A DNA stretch of 64,000 nucleotides, taken from Palsa-1447 sp964414785 (GTDB taxonomy: Bacteria; Verrucomicrobiota; Verrucomicrobiia; Opitutales; Opitutaceae). The stretch's first letter is position 1, and the number at the start of each line of letters is the position of its first letter. The stretch is from assembly GCA_964414785.1 (NCBI GenBank), contig CAYPXZ010000010.1, forward strand, positions 27,594-91,593. Reading direction: 5' to 3'. The notes beneath the pieces were generated by a model that was given only the letters and a program-made list of their open reading frames with translations, searched no databases and was not told where the DNA came from. The translations under genes and the position numbers were made by a program. Of this stretch, positions 15,161 to 24,061 are shown one piece after another.

Positions 15161-16084
15161 TTGAGCGACGCGATTGCGATAACCTGCGGCGACCCGGCCG
15201 GCATAGGGCCGGAGATCATCTCGGCGTGGATCGACTCCCACCCGCGGGAGGCGCGCGACGTGGCCGTCATCGGGCCCTCGCGCTGGCTCGGCACGCTCCG
15301 GCAGGGTCCGAGGAAGGTTCCCGTCGGCATGGACGACTATGCCGCCGTGCCCGGAAAACCCGAGGGCGAGGGCTCCTTGGTCGCCTGGGCCGCGCTCGAG
15401 CGCGCCGCCCAGATGTGCGCCATGGGCGAGGTCGCCGGGGTCGTGACCGGCCCCATAAGCAAGGAGCGGATGGCCGCGATCGGCTGGAGATTCCCGGGCC
15501 ACACGGAGTTCTTTGCCGAGCGCTGGGGAGGGCAGCCGACGATGGCGTTCTGCGGGGGCAGGCTGAGGATCGCGCTCGTCTCCTGGCACATCCCGCTTCG
15601 CGAGGTGCCCTCGTGGCTCACGCCGTCGAACATCGCCCGCGCGGTCGGCGCCGCCGACGAGCTCGCGCGCGCGGAGGGTGTCGCGGCTCCGCGCATCGGG
15701 GTCTGCGGCCTGAACCCGCACGCGGGCGAGGGGGGGCTCATCGGGACCGAGGAGCGCGACACGATCGAGCCCATCCTTGACGGACTGCGCGCCCGGTACC
15801 CGGGGCTCTCGCGCTGCCAGCCCGCGGACACGCTCTTTGGCCGGCAGCTGAGGGGGGAGTTCGACGTCTCGGTCGCGCTCTATCACGACCAGGGCCTGGC
15901 CCCGCTCAAGGTGATCGACTTTGAGGAGAGCGTCAACGTGACGCTCGGGCTACCCCACGTGCGAACAAGCCCGGACCACGGCACCGCGTTCGCGATCGCC
16001 GGCAAGGGGGTGGCCAGCCCAAAGAGCTTCGCCAACGCGGTATCGGTCGCCCGGCGCTTGATAAGCGCGCGCAATGCGCGATAG
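15161..16084 (+). CDS. pdxA: 4-hydroxythreonine-4-phosphate dehydrogenase
   Basis: A 307-residue PdxA, which oxidises 4-phosphohydroxy-L-threonine with NAD in pyridoxal-phosphate synthesis. Landmarks are ITCGDPAGIGPEI at the N-terminus, TGPISKERM, the metal-ligand HTEFFAE, GLNPHAGEGGLIG, YHDQGLAPLKVI and TSPDHGTAFAIAGKG near the end. The start is TTG at 15161, 18 bases after the lpxA stop; no ATG or GTG lies in frame before the conserved TCGDP. It is in an operon-like run with lpxA and the iron-sulfur protein gene. Confidence 0.95.
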   Translation: MSDAIAITCGDPAGIGPEIISAWIDSHPREARDVAVIGPSRWLGTLRQGPRKVPVGMDDYAAVPGKPEGEGSLVAWAALERAAQMCAMGEVAGVVTGPISKERMAAIGWRFPGHTEFFAERWGGQPTMAFCGGRLRIALVSWHIPLREVPSWLTPSNIARAVGAADELARAEGVAAPRIGVCGLNPHAGEGGLIGTEERDTIEPILDGLRARYPGLSRCQPADTLFGRQLRGEFDVSVALYHDQGLAPLKVIDFEESVNVTLGLPHVRTSPDHGTAFAIAGKGVASPKSFANAVSVARRLISARNAR

Positions 16085-16093
16085 TGGCGCGTG

Positions 16094-16480
16094 ATGCCTG
16101 AATCCGCCGTCGCCCCCGCGCCCGCCCAGCCCCCCGGTGTCCGGGAGGGGAGCGAGGGCCTCGTGCGCCTCACCGAGGCCGCGGGAACCAAGGTGCGCGC
16201 CCTGATCGCCCGCGAGAAGCAGGGGGAGTTCCTGCGGGTCGCGATCACCGGTGGGGGTTGTAACGGCTTGAGCTACAAGCTCAAGTTCGCCCCCGAGCCC
16301 CGGCGGGGCGACATTCTCGTCAGGTCGGCTGGCATCTCGGTCATCGTCGATGCGAGGACGGCGCTCTACCTGAAGGGGACCGTGGTCGACTATTCGAACC
16401 AGCTGATCGCCGGTGGGTTCAAGTTCACCAACCCAAATGCGAAGGCAAGCTGCTCCTGCGGCGAAAGCTTCAGCGTTTAG
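16094..16480 (+). CDS. HesB/IscA/ErpA-type iron-sulfur carrier
   Basis: A 128-residue A-type carrier that receives Fe-S clusters from a scaffold and hands them to apo-enzymes. The three conserved cysteines are present: one in GGGCNGLSYKL and two in ASCSCGESFSV at the C-terminus. DYSNQLIAGGFKFTNPNA is also typical. An N-terminal extension of about 25 residues, rich in Ala and Pro, precedes the domain. ATG 16094 is preferred over the overlapping GTG at 16091. It lies 9 bases after pdxA. IscA, ErpA and SufA cannot be told apart here. Confidence 0.9.
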   Translation: MPESAVAPAPAQPPGVREGSEGLVRLTEAAGTKVRALIAREKQGEFLRVAITGGGCNGLSYKLKFAPEPRRGDILVRSAGISVIVDARTALYLKGTVVDYSNQLIAGGFKFTNPNAKASCSCGESFSV

Positions 16481-16547
16481 GTGTTGTATTCGAGGCTGTT
16501 TCTGGCGACGGTCTCGTGATTCTACACACCCAGCAGCGTAATTATTG

Positions 16548-17225
16548 ATGGCCATACCGACTCCCCCGGCCGCCCCAGGCGGCAATCGCCCGAGCGGGCA
16601 ATTCCAGCGCCGTAACAACGACCCGTTCGCGAGCATACGCCGCAATCACCGTATCAAGGTTCCGCAGGTCCGCGTGATCTCTCCCGAGGGCAAGCAGCTC
16701 GGCATCCTCGACACGCCCAAGGCCGTCAACCTTGCCCTGGAGGTGGGACTCGACCTGGTCGAGGTCGCCCCGAACGCGACCCCCCCGGTCTGCAGGATCA
16801 TGGACTTTGGCAAGTACGTCTACGAGGAGCAGAAGAAGCACTCCCACTCGAAGTCGACCGCCAGCAAGATCAAGGAGATCGAGTTCACGGCGCGCATCGC
16901 CCCGAACGACTTCAACACGAAGCTGCGCCACGCCGAGGAGTTCCTCGACCACGGAAACAAGGTGAAGCTGCGCCTCAAGTTCCGGGGGCGCGAGATGGCG
17001 CACACGGAGCTGGGCTTCGAGGTGATGAAGAAGGCGGTGGTCGACCTTGCCGGTATGGGCCACCCCGACGCCGATCCGAAGCTTATCGGCAGGAACATCC
17101 ATGTCATGCTGACGCCCCTGCCCGCCAACAAGCGCAAGGCCAAGTTTCAGTTGAAGGGCGGCGAGGGTGGGGACGAGGATGAGGATGACTCCCGTCCATC
17201 CGACCAGCAGGCGGCAGAGGCCTGA
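16548..17225 (+). CDS. infC: Translation initiation factor IF-3
   Basis: A 225-residue IF-3, longer than the roughly 180 residues of E. coli. The core is conserved: NHRIKVPQVRVISPEGKQLG (N-domain), NATPPVCRIMDFGKYVYEEQ (linker start) and IKEIEFTARIAPNDF plus KVKLRLKFRGREMAH (C-domain). An N-terminal Gly/Pro/Asn-rich extension and a strongly acidic tail (GGEGGDEDEDDS) account for the extra length. It binds the 30S subunit and checks initiator tRNA and start codon. ATG 16548 is used; the rare AUU/AUC start known from other infC genes is not needed here. No rpmI or rplT follows within the window. Confidence 0.95.
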   Translation: MAIPTPPAAPGGNRPSGQFQRRNNDPFASIRRNHRIKVPQVRVISPEGKQLGILDTPKAVNLALEVGLDLVEVAPNATPPVCRIMDFGKYVYEEQKKHSHSKSTASKIKEIEFTARIAPNDFNTKLRHAEEFLDHGNKVKLRLKFRGREMAHTELGFEVMKKAVVDLAGMGHPDADPKLIGRNIHVMLTPLPANKRKAKFQLKGGEGGDEDEDDSRPSDQQAAEA

Positions 17226-17238
17226 GCGCTCCGCGGCC

Positions 17239-18348
17239 ATGCGCCCGGTAGCGCTCGCATTCTTCCTCCTGCCGGCGCTGCTCCTCGGCTCGCCGGGCGC
17301 GGACGCCTCCTCCTTCCGCAGCGGCGGGGTCGACTACGTGAGCCTCGAGGACTGCGCCGCCCGCCTGGGCATGCGCCTTGAGCGTTCGATACCGCCCACC
17401 TCCGTGATGCTCAAGGACGGCGCCCAGCCGGTCGCCCGCTTCGCCGACCGCAGCCGCGAGACGGACATCAAGGGCCTTCGCGTCTTCTTCGGCGACCCCG
17501 TCCTCGAGCACCGGGGAACGTTCTACCTCAGCCGAACGGACTTTGACGCCCGGCTCCTGCCCCGCCTTAGGCCCGAGCTCTGCGCCTCGCCCCCGCGCCG
17601 GCCCCACGTGGTCGCGGTCGACCCTGGGCACGGGGGCCTGGACCACGGCACCGAGAACCGGTCCCTCGGAACGATGGAAAAGACCTACACTCTCGACGTC
17701 GCCCTCAGGCTCAAGAAGCTCCTTGAGGCGGCGGGCTACGCGGTCGTCATGACGCGCGAGACCGACGTCGACGTCCCGAAGCAAATCCGCACCGAGATCG
17801 CCAACCAGGCGTCCGCCGACCTGTTCGTGAGCATCCACTTCAACTCGCTTTACCCCAACACGAAAACGACCGGGGTCGAGGTGCTCTCGTTTCCGCCACG
17901 CTCCCAGCGCTCGACCAACTCGTGGAGCCCCGGCGAGAAGGACGATTCGGAAGCGAGGGAGGCGCCGGTCAATGACTTCAACGCCTGGAACTCGGTGCTC
18001 GCAAGCGCCCTGCACCGACGCCTGCTTGACTCGCTTCACACGGGCGACCGCGGCGAGAAGTTCGAGCACCTCGGGGTGCTCAGGATGCTCAAGTGCCCCG
18101 GCGTCCTCGTCGAGTCCGCCTTCCTCTCGAGCGACGCGGAGGCCGCCCGCCTTGCGACGCCCGCCTACCGCGACCAGATCGCCGCCGCGATCCTCGGGGG
18201 AATCCAGGACTATTCGGACATTGTGGTGCGCCTCCGCGCCCAGCCCGGGGCCGCGCCCGCCGGAACCCCGGCCCTGGTGCCGGCGCCGGGCCCCTCCGCA
18301 GGCGCGCCGCAGCGTTCCCAGCCCACGCGCCCCGGCTCGGTGCCGTGA
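17239..18348 (+). CDS. N-acetylmuramoyl-L-alanine amidase (Amidase_3)
   Basis: A 369-residue secreted cell-wall hydrolase. ATG 17239 is chosen because it begins a classical signal peptide (MRPVALAFFLLPALLLGS, cleavage near GADA). A region like copper-amine-oxidase/amidase N-terminal (AMIN-type) sequences follows (about 25-125). The zinc amidase domain starts at VVAVDPGHGGLDHGT. Zinc ligands and catalytic residues are visible: H in DPGHGG, E in MEKTYTLD, H in LFVSIHFNS, and E in CPGVLVESAF. It cleaves the stem peptide from MurNAc. The C-terminal 45 residues are Pro/Ala-rich. The stop overlaps the next gene (GTGA). Confidence 0.9.
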   Translation: MRPVALAFFLLPALLLGSPGADASSFRSGGVDYVSLEDCAARLGMRLERSIPPTSVMLKDGAQPVARFADRSRETDIKGLRVFFGDPVLEHRGTFYLSRTDFDARLLPRLRPELCASPPRRPHVVAVDPGHGGLDHGTENRSLGTMEKTYTLDVALRLKKLLEAAGYAVVMTRETDVDVPKQIRTEIANQASADLFVSIHFNSLYPNTKTTGVEVLSFPPRSQRSTNSWSPGEKDDSEAREAPVNDFNAWNSVLASALHRRLLDSLHTGDRGEKFEHLGVLRMLKCPGVLVESAFLSSDAEAARLATPAYRDQIAAAILGGIQDYSDIVVRLRAQPGAAPAGTPALVPAPGPSAGAPQRSQPTRPGSVP

Positions 18349-19472
18349 GTCGCCCGCGCAAGGTTTCCCCGCTTGAGGCGCGCCGATTCCTGAGGCGCGC
18401 GCACCTGATCGAGGATCCGGCACCCGACATCGGCGCAGCCCTCGCCCACCTTGGCTACATCCAGATCGACCCGCTCAACGTCTGCGGGCGCATGCACGAC
18501 CACATCCTGAGGAACCGGGTCCGGGGATACCAGGAGGGTGGGCTGACCCGCCACCTTCACGGCGACGGGGCGGCGCTCGGCGCCGACGGGAGGACCGCAT
18601 TCGAGCACCACCTTCCCTCGACCGGGATCCTCGTTGCCTTCCCGCTCGAGGCGTGGCCCCACCTTCATGCCGAGATGAGGGCCCGCACGCGGCGGACGGG
18701 CGCCTGGTCCGGACGGCTCACGGCGCGCGAGAAGGAGTTTGCCAAGGTCATGATGGAGAGGTTCGCAGTCGGCGGCGCCCTCGGCCCGGAGGCCTTCGCG
18801 GACGACCGCAGGGGGCGGCAGGTCTGGGGCGCGGCCACGCTGGCAAAGTCGACCCTCCAGAAGCTCTTCTTCCACGGGCGCCTCCTGATCGTCGGGCGCG
18901 AGAGCAACCGCCGTCTCTACGACCTTCCCGAGAGGGTCCTCCCCCGATCGGTCCTTTCGGAGCGCGAGCGCACGCCCGCGGAGACGGCCCGCTGGCTCGC
19001 CCAGACACGGCTGCGCCAGCACCGCCTGGTCGCCCTCAAGAGGGCCGAGCTGCCCCACGTCGAGGACTTGGTCGCCGCGGTCGAGGTCGAGGGCTGCCCC
19101 GCCCTTTACTGCCTCAAGTCCGACCTGCATTGGTTCGAGCCGCGCACCGGGGCCGATCCGGAGCCCCCGCCGCTGCTTCTCGCTCCCCTGGACCCCATGA
19201 TCTACGACCGGCGCGTGACCCGGGCGCTCTGGGGGTTTGACTACACGTGGGAGGCGTACACGCCCGCCCCCAAGCGAAAGCGCGGCTACTACGCCCTGCC
19301 GGTCCTCGCCGGGACCGAGCTCGTGGGCCACGTCGACCTGAAGGCGGACCGGGACAAGGGGCGGCTGCGCGTCGTCTCGCGCGGCGTCGCCCGCGGGCAC
19401 CGTACCAGCGGGGCCGTGGAACAGCTCGCCAGGTTCCTGGGCCTCCGATCGCGCGGGGCGCGGCTGGGCTAA
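18345..19472 (+). CDS. ycaQ: YcaQ/AlkZ-like winged-helix DNA glycosylase
   Basis: A 375-residue protein of the HTH_42 (AlkZ-like) family. Members unhook interstrand crosslinks or remove alkylated bases. SPLEARRFLRRAHLI starts the first helical unit, and YIQIDPLNVCGRMHDHIL carries the catalytic Q-x-D motif (Q40, D42), the form found in YcaQ rather than the Q-x-Q of AlkZ. The closing part has LLLAPLDPMIYDR and GYYALPVLAGTELVGHVDLKADR, both typical. The start is GTG 18345, overlapping the amidase stop by 4 bases; sequence further upstream in frame is non-homologous. Coupling to a cell-wall amidase is probably coincidental operon packing. Confidence 0.85.
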   Translation: MSRPRKVSPLEARRFLRRAHLIEDPAPDIGAALAHLGYIQIDPLNVCGRMHDHILRNRVRGYQEGGLTRHLHGDGAALGADGRTAFEHHLPSTGILVAFPLEAWPHLHAEMRARTRRTGAWSGRLTAREKEFAKVMMERFAVGGALGPEAFADDRRGRQVWGAATLAKSTLQKLFFHGRLLIVGRESNRRLYDLPERVLPRSVLSERERTPAETARWLAQTRLRQHRLVALKRAELPHVEDLVAAVEVEGCPALYCLKSDLHWFEPRTGADPEPPPLLLAPLDPMIYDRRVTRALWGFDYTWEAYTPAPKRKRGYYALPVLAGTELVGHVDLKADRDKGRLRVVSRGVARGHRTSGAVEQLARFLGLRSRGARLG

Positions 19473-19534
19473 GCCATGCCCGGGGACCTGTTCAGTCTCG
19501 TCTTGGCGCCGCGATAAGGCCAAAAGACCCCGTC

Positions 19535-22500
19535 TTGGATCGCCTCAGCCCCACCTCGCCCGAATCTCGATGGCTGCGCCTGATCGGCGCCTGCGTGCTT
19601 TCGGTCAGCGCCGTCGTGACAGCCGGATGGCTCACCCAGCGCCCGATCCTCACGTCATTCCTGCCGCGCAGCTCGCCGATGGCCATGAACACGGCCGTCT
19701 GCCTGGCGCTCTGCAGCCTGAGCCTGCTGGCCCTGGTCTGGGGCCGGAGACGCGTGACACGGGCATGCGGGCTCTTCGTGGCGGCGGTCGCGGCCCTGGT
19801 CGCGTTTCAGGAGATCGCGGGCCGCCCGCTGGGCCTCGACGATGCGGTCTGGGTTCACATGGGAGTCATCAAGGCCGGCGCGCCCGTTTCGGGCATGGCT
19901 CCCAATACGGCGCTCGCGCTTGTGCTCGTCGGGACCGCGCTCGCGCTCATGGCGTCGCGGCGGCGTCCGGTGTGGCTGCTCATGGTGATCGGAGGCATGG
20001 TGTTCGCCCTGGCCGCGCTCCCGTTGCTCAGCTATCTGGCGTCGCTCTCGCCGATGGCGAGCGGGGCGATGTACCGGGGCATGGCCCCGCCGACCATGGG
20101 CTGCCTCGCGGCGCTCTCGGTGGCCATCCTCATCTGGTCGCGCCGAGATGCCGAGGGCCGCGAGAGCTCGTCGCCCCTCATGTCGGCGGCGGTGGGCCTT
20201 CTGATATCGATCGGCGTCATCTCGATTCAGAGCAACTTCGAGCTGATTCAGGCCGGGCGCTCGGTCGTCTCGACCCACGAGGTTCGCAGCAGCATCGATC
20301 ACGTGGTCTCCGAGGTGGCGCGCATGGAGTCGTCGGCCCGCGGTTACGCCATGTCCGGGATCGCGGCCTTCCGCGAGCGCTCCGAGTTCCACCGCGGGGA
20401 GGTGACGGGCAAGCTCGCCGACCTCGAGGGGCTCGTCTCGGGGGATCCGGCGCAGCTGGCGCGGGTCCACCGCCTGCGGTCGCTTGCCGAGGAGAAATTC
20501 AGGCTCAACGAGGCGCTCCTCATGGCCCGCGCCGCCAGCGGAACCGCGACGGTCCCGGCGCAGGTCCTTGCCGCGCAGCAGAGGGAGTCGGACTTGAGCG
20601 CGCTCGTCAACCTGGCGGACGAGATCCGGGCCGTGGAGGCGCGCCTGCTCAACGAGCGGGATGCGGAGATGGCGCGGGTGACAAGGAGCACGCGGACTGT
20701 GCAGGTCTTCGGCAGCCTTTTTGCCCTGGCGCTCGTGGGCCTTGCCGTCGTCCAGACCCGCAGGTCCTCCAACGCGAGGCGGGCGGCCGAGGAATTGCTG
20801 CGGCTTGCGAACGCCTCGCTTGAGAACCGGGCGGGCGAGCTTGCGGCGATAACCCAGCTTCAGCGCGCCGTCCTCGACGGCACGACCTTCAGCCTGATCA
20901 GCACGACGCCGCAGGGGATCATCGTCACCTTCAACGCCGGGGCGGAGAAGATGCTCGGCTACCGCAGCGACGAGGTCGTCGGAAAGGTGACGCCGGAGGT
21001 CATCCATGTCTGGGAGGAGGTCGAGCAGCGCGCGGCCGAGCTCAGCACGGCCCTCCAGCGCAAGGTCGAGCCTGGATTCGGGGCCTTCGTGGAGAGGGCG
21101 CGCCTCGGGCTCGTCGACGAGCGCGAATGGACCTACGTGCGCAAGGATGGCAGCCGGCTCACGGTGCTCCTGACCATCACGGCGCTGCGCGAGAAGGAGG
21201 GGCAGATCGTGGGATTCCTCGGCATCGGCCAGGACATCACGGCGCGAAAGCAGGCGGAGGCAGCGCTCAGGGTGAGCGAGGAGAGGCTGCACCGCGTCCT
21301 CAGCCAGGCCGACTGCCTCCTCTGGGAGGCGAACGTGCGCACGGTGGGTCAGGCCGGGGAGATGGATTGGCAGATCACGACCCACCCGTCGGCCCTCGAC
21401 CAGAGGCTCTCCGGGCGTTCGGACTCCACCTACAGGCCCGGCATGTGGCTGCAGTTCAGCATCCCCGAGCGCGAGGAGATCGACGCTCGAAGCCGCGACG
21501 CCATGCTGACCGGGAAGCCCGGTTATGTTCAGGAGTTCCGGATTGTCCGCGACGGGGAGGTTGCCTGGGTGCGCGAGTCGGTCTCCATTTCGCGGCTCGG
21601 CCCCGGCCGGTTCTGGCTCGTGGGTGTCGCCATCGACGTCACGGGGCAGAAGCGGATCGAGGCGGCGCGTTCCGAGCTCCTGGGGCGCCTTGAGAAGATC
21701 GGCAGGCAGGTCCCGGGCCTTGTCTACCAGTTCCGCCTCAGGGCCGACGGCACGTACTGCTTCCCCTATGCGAGCGAGGGGATCCGGGACATCTACAGGG
21801 TCAGCCCCGAGGAGGTGCGCGAGGACGCTTCGAAGGTGTTCGCCGTCCTGCACCCCGACGACCTCGCGCTCGTGTCGGAATCCATCCGAAACTCGGCGAC
21901 CAAGCTCGTGCCCTGGTCCCACGAGTACCGCGTGCGATTCCCGGACGGCACCGAGCGCTGGCTCATGGGCAATTCGGTGCCGGAGCGCGAGGCGGACGGG
22001 GGAGTCCTCTGGCACGGGTTCATCACCGATATCACCGACCGCAAGCGCCTTGAGGACAACCTCTCGCGCGTGCGCGACCAGGCGCTCGAGGCCTCCCGGC
22101 TCAAGTCGGAGTTCCTGGCGACGATGAGCCACGAGATCCGGACCCCGATGAACGGGGTGATCGGCATGGCGGGCCTCCTCCTGGAGACCCCGCTCGACAC
22201 CGAGCAGCGCGAGATGTGCCGGGTCATGCAGGGAAGCGCCGAGAACCTGCTCACCATCATCAACGACATCCTCGACTTCTCGAAGATGGAGGCGGGCAAG
22301 CTGCGCATCGAGCCGGCCGATTTCGAGCTCCAGCTTATGGCGGAGGAGACCCTGGTGCTCTTGGCGCCGCGGGCGCACGAGAAGCAGCTTGAGCTGCTCT
22401 TCGACTTCGACCCGGCTCTCGCCCAGCCGATGCAGGGGGACGCGGGCCGCATCCGGCAGGTGCTCACGAACCTGGTCGCCAACTCCATCAAGTTCACCGA

Positions 22501-24055
22501 ACAGGGTGAGGTGGTCCTGTCCGCGCGCCTCGTGCGCCAGACAAACAAGTGGCTCAAGGTGCGCTTTGAGGTGCGCGACACGGGGATTGGCATACCCAAG
22601 GAGGCCCATGAGCGCCTCTTCGAGGCCTTCACCCAGGTCGACGGCACCGTGACGCGGCGCTTCGGCGGCACGGGCCTCGGCCTAGCGATCAGCAGGCAGA
22701 TCGTCGAACTGATGGGCGGGGACATCGGGTTCGAGAGCGCGCCCGGCCGCGGCTCGGTGTTCTGGTTCGAGCTCGAGCTCAAGAAGTGCCCGCCAGGAAG
22801 CAAGGCCGAGGCGCCGCCTGAGCTTCCCAAGGATCTGCGGGTGCTCGTGGTGGACGACAATCCGAACAGCCGCCGGATCCTGCTGGGCCTCCTCTCTAAG
22901 AACGGGGTGAGCGCCGAGGGGGCGGAGGAGGGGCAGGCCGCGCTTGCGCTGCTGCGCGAGCGGGCCGCAAAGCGGGAGCCGTTCCAGGTCGCGCTGCTCG
23001 ACTGGCACCTGCCGGGGACGGGCGCCCTCGACTTCGCAAAGCAGGTGCGCGGCGACAAGAAGCTGGCGAGCCTCGCGCTCGTTAAACTGCTCCTTGCCGG
23101 TCCGCAGGACGATTCGGCAAGGCTCGCGGGCATAGACTTCGAGGCCTTTCTCACGAAGCCCGTCCGCGAGATGTATCTGCTGCGCTGCCTGGCCGGCATC
23201 TTCGAGCGCAAGGAGAGCGCCGCTTCGGCCGCGGAGGCCAAGGCGGCGCCTGCGCCCGAGCCGGCCCCCTCGGGGGCCGGACTGCGCATCCTCATCGCCG
23301 AGGACAACCCGGCGAACCAGACGGTCGCCCGCTTGATCCTGGCGAAGATGGGCCACCAGGCCGACCTTGCCGTTAACGGGCAGCAGGCGCTCGGCATGCT
23401 CCAGGAACGGCGCTATGACGCCGTGCTGATGGACTGCCAGATGCCGGTCCTGGACGGCTACGAGGCGACGCGCAGGATACGCTCCGGGACGCTCCCCGGG
23501 ATTGACACCAAGATACCCGTCATCGCCCTGACGGCCTACGCCATGCCGGGCGACCGGGTCAGGTGCACGTCCGCGGGGATGAACGATTACGTCTCGAAGC
23601 CGATAAGGCCCGAGGCGCTCAGGATGGCGCTTCTGCGCTGCGGCATTTCGGCGGGAACCACCGCACCCTTCGATCAGGCGCCCAAGGGGTCGCCGTCGCC
23701 CTCGTGGGTCGTCGACCCGAGGATGGTGGCCACGATCCGGGCCCTTCCCGGGGTTCACGGGCCGTCGCTCCTGCCGGAGATGATCGAGGCCTTCCTTTCC
23801 ACCCATTCCGGGAGCCTTGACGACATGACGCGCATGGCCCGTGCACGGTCGGGATCCGAGCTTGCCGACACGGCGCACCGCCTCGCGGGGAGCTGCTCGA
23901 ATTTTGGAGCGCGCCAGTCCCAGGAGGCCGCCCTGGCCCTTGAGCGGCTCGCGGCCGAGGGCAACTGGGACGAGTCGGAGGCTCGCCTGGGTTCCCTGCG
24001 CGAGGCGCTTCACCGCTTGCACGCCGCCCTTGCCGCACTTAGCAACAATGACTAA
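19535..24055 (+). CDS. Hybrid sensor histidine kinase (7TM-like, CHASE3, 3 PAS, HK, 2 REC, Hpt)
   Basis: A 1506-residue multi-domain kinase. The order is: a polytopic N-terminus (about 1-230); a CHASE3-like periplasmic domain (about 240-390, with MESSARGYAMSGIAAFRERSE); three PAS units (about 440-570, 580-710 and 710-850); HisKA with H866 in ATMSHEIRTPMNGVIGM; and HATPase with NLVANSIKFTEQG and GGTGLGLAIS. Next come receiver 1 (D1156 in LLDWHLPGTG), receiver 2 (D1300 in VLMDCQMPVLDGYEA) and a C-terminal Hpt domain (H1448 in AHRLAGSCSNFGA). All phosphorelay residues are present. The start is uncertain: TTG 19535 is the only candidate just before the first helix. A response regulator follows 6 bases after the stop. 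The signal is unknown. Confidence 0.9.
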   Translation: MDRLSPTSPESRWLRLIGACVLSVSAVVTAGWLTQRPILTSFLPRSSPMAMNTAVCLALCSLSLLALVWGRRRVTRACGLFVAAVAALVAFQEIAGRPLGLDDAVWVHMGVIKAGAPVSGMAPNTALALVLVGTALALMASRRRPVWLLMVIGGMVFALAALPLLSYLASLSPMASGAMYRGMAPPTMGCLAALSVAILIWSRRDAEGRESSSPLMSAAVGLLISIGVISIQSNFELIQAGRSVVSTHEVRSSIDHVVSEVARMESSARGYAMSGIAAFRERSEFHRGEVTGKLADLEGLVSGDPAQLARVHRLRSLAEEKFRLNEALLMARAASGTATVPAQVLAAQQRESDLSALVNLADEIRAVEARLLNERDAEMARVTRSTRTVQVFGSLFALALVGLAVVQTRRSSNARRAAEELLRLANASLENRAGELAAITQLQRAVLDGTTFSLISTTPQGIIVTFNAGAEKMLGYRSDEVVGKVTPEVIHVWEEVEQRAAELSTALQRKVEPGFGAFVERARLGLVDEREWTYVRKDGSRLTVLLTITALREKEGQIVGFLGIGQDITARKQAEAALRVSEERLHRVLSQADCLLWEANVRTVGQAGEMDWQITTHPSALDQRLSGRSDSTYRPGMWLQFSIPEREEIDARSRDAMLTGKPGYVQEFRIVRDGEVAWVRESVSISRLGPGRFWLVGVAIDVTGQKRIEAARSELLGRLEKIGRQVPGLVYQFRLRADGTYCFPYASEGIRDIYRVSPEEVREDASKVFAVLHPDDLALVSESIRNSATKLVPWSHEYRVRFPDGTERWLMGNSVPEREADGGVLWHGFITDITDRKRLEDNLSRVRDQALEASRLKSEFLATMSHEIRTPMNGVIGMAGLLLETPLDTEQREMCRVMQGSAENLLTIINDILDFSKMEAGKLRIEPADFELQLMAEETLVLLAPRAHEKQLELLFDFDPALAQPMQGDAGRIRQVLTNLVANSIKFTEQGEVVLSARLVRQTNKWLKVRFEVRDTGIGIPKEAHERLFEAFTQVDGTVTRRFGGTGLGLAISRQIVELMGGDIGFESAPGRGSVFWFELELKKCPPGSKAEAPPELPKDLRVLVVDDNPNSRRILLGLLSKNGVSAEGAEEGQAALALLRERAAKREPFQVALLDWHLPGTGALDFAKQVRGDKKLASLALVKLLLAGPQDDSARLAGIDFEAFLTKPVREMYLLRCLAGIFERKESAASAAEAKAAPAPEPAPSGAGLRILIAEDNPANQTVARLILAKMGHQADLAVNGQQALGMLQERRYDAVLMDCQMPVLDGYEATRRIRSGTLPGIDTKIPVIALTAYAMPGDRVRCTSAGMNDYVSKPIRPEALRMALLRCGISAGTTAPFDQAPKGSPSPSWVVDPRMVATIRALPGVHGPSLLPEMIEAFLSTHSGSLDDMTRMARARSGSELADTAHRLAGSCSNFGARQSQEAALALERLAAEGNWDESEARLGSLREALHRLHAALAALSNND

Positions 24056-24061
24056 CCGACA

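Noticed and set aside
13442..15886. Long antisense frame across aroB, lpxA and pdxA
   Set aside because: It spans several well-conserved genes on the other strand, and its product shows no motif.
19655..22609. Very long open reading frame antisense to the histidine kinase gene
   Set aside because: GC-rich coding sequence gives long antisense frames. The translated product is Arg/His/Gly-rich without domains, and the sense strand encodes a complete kinase.
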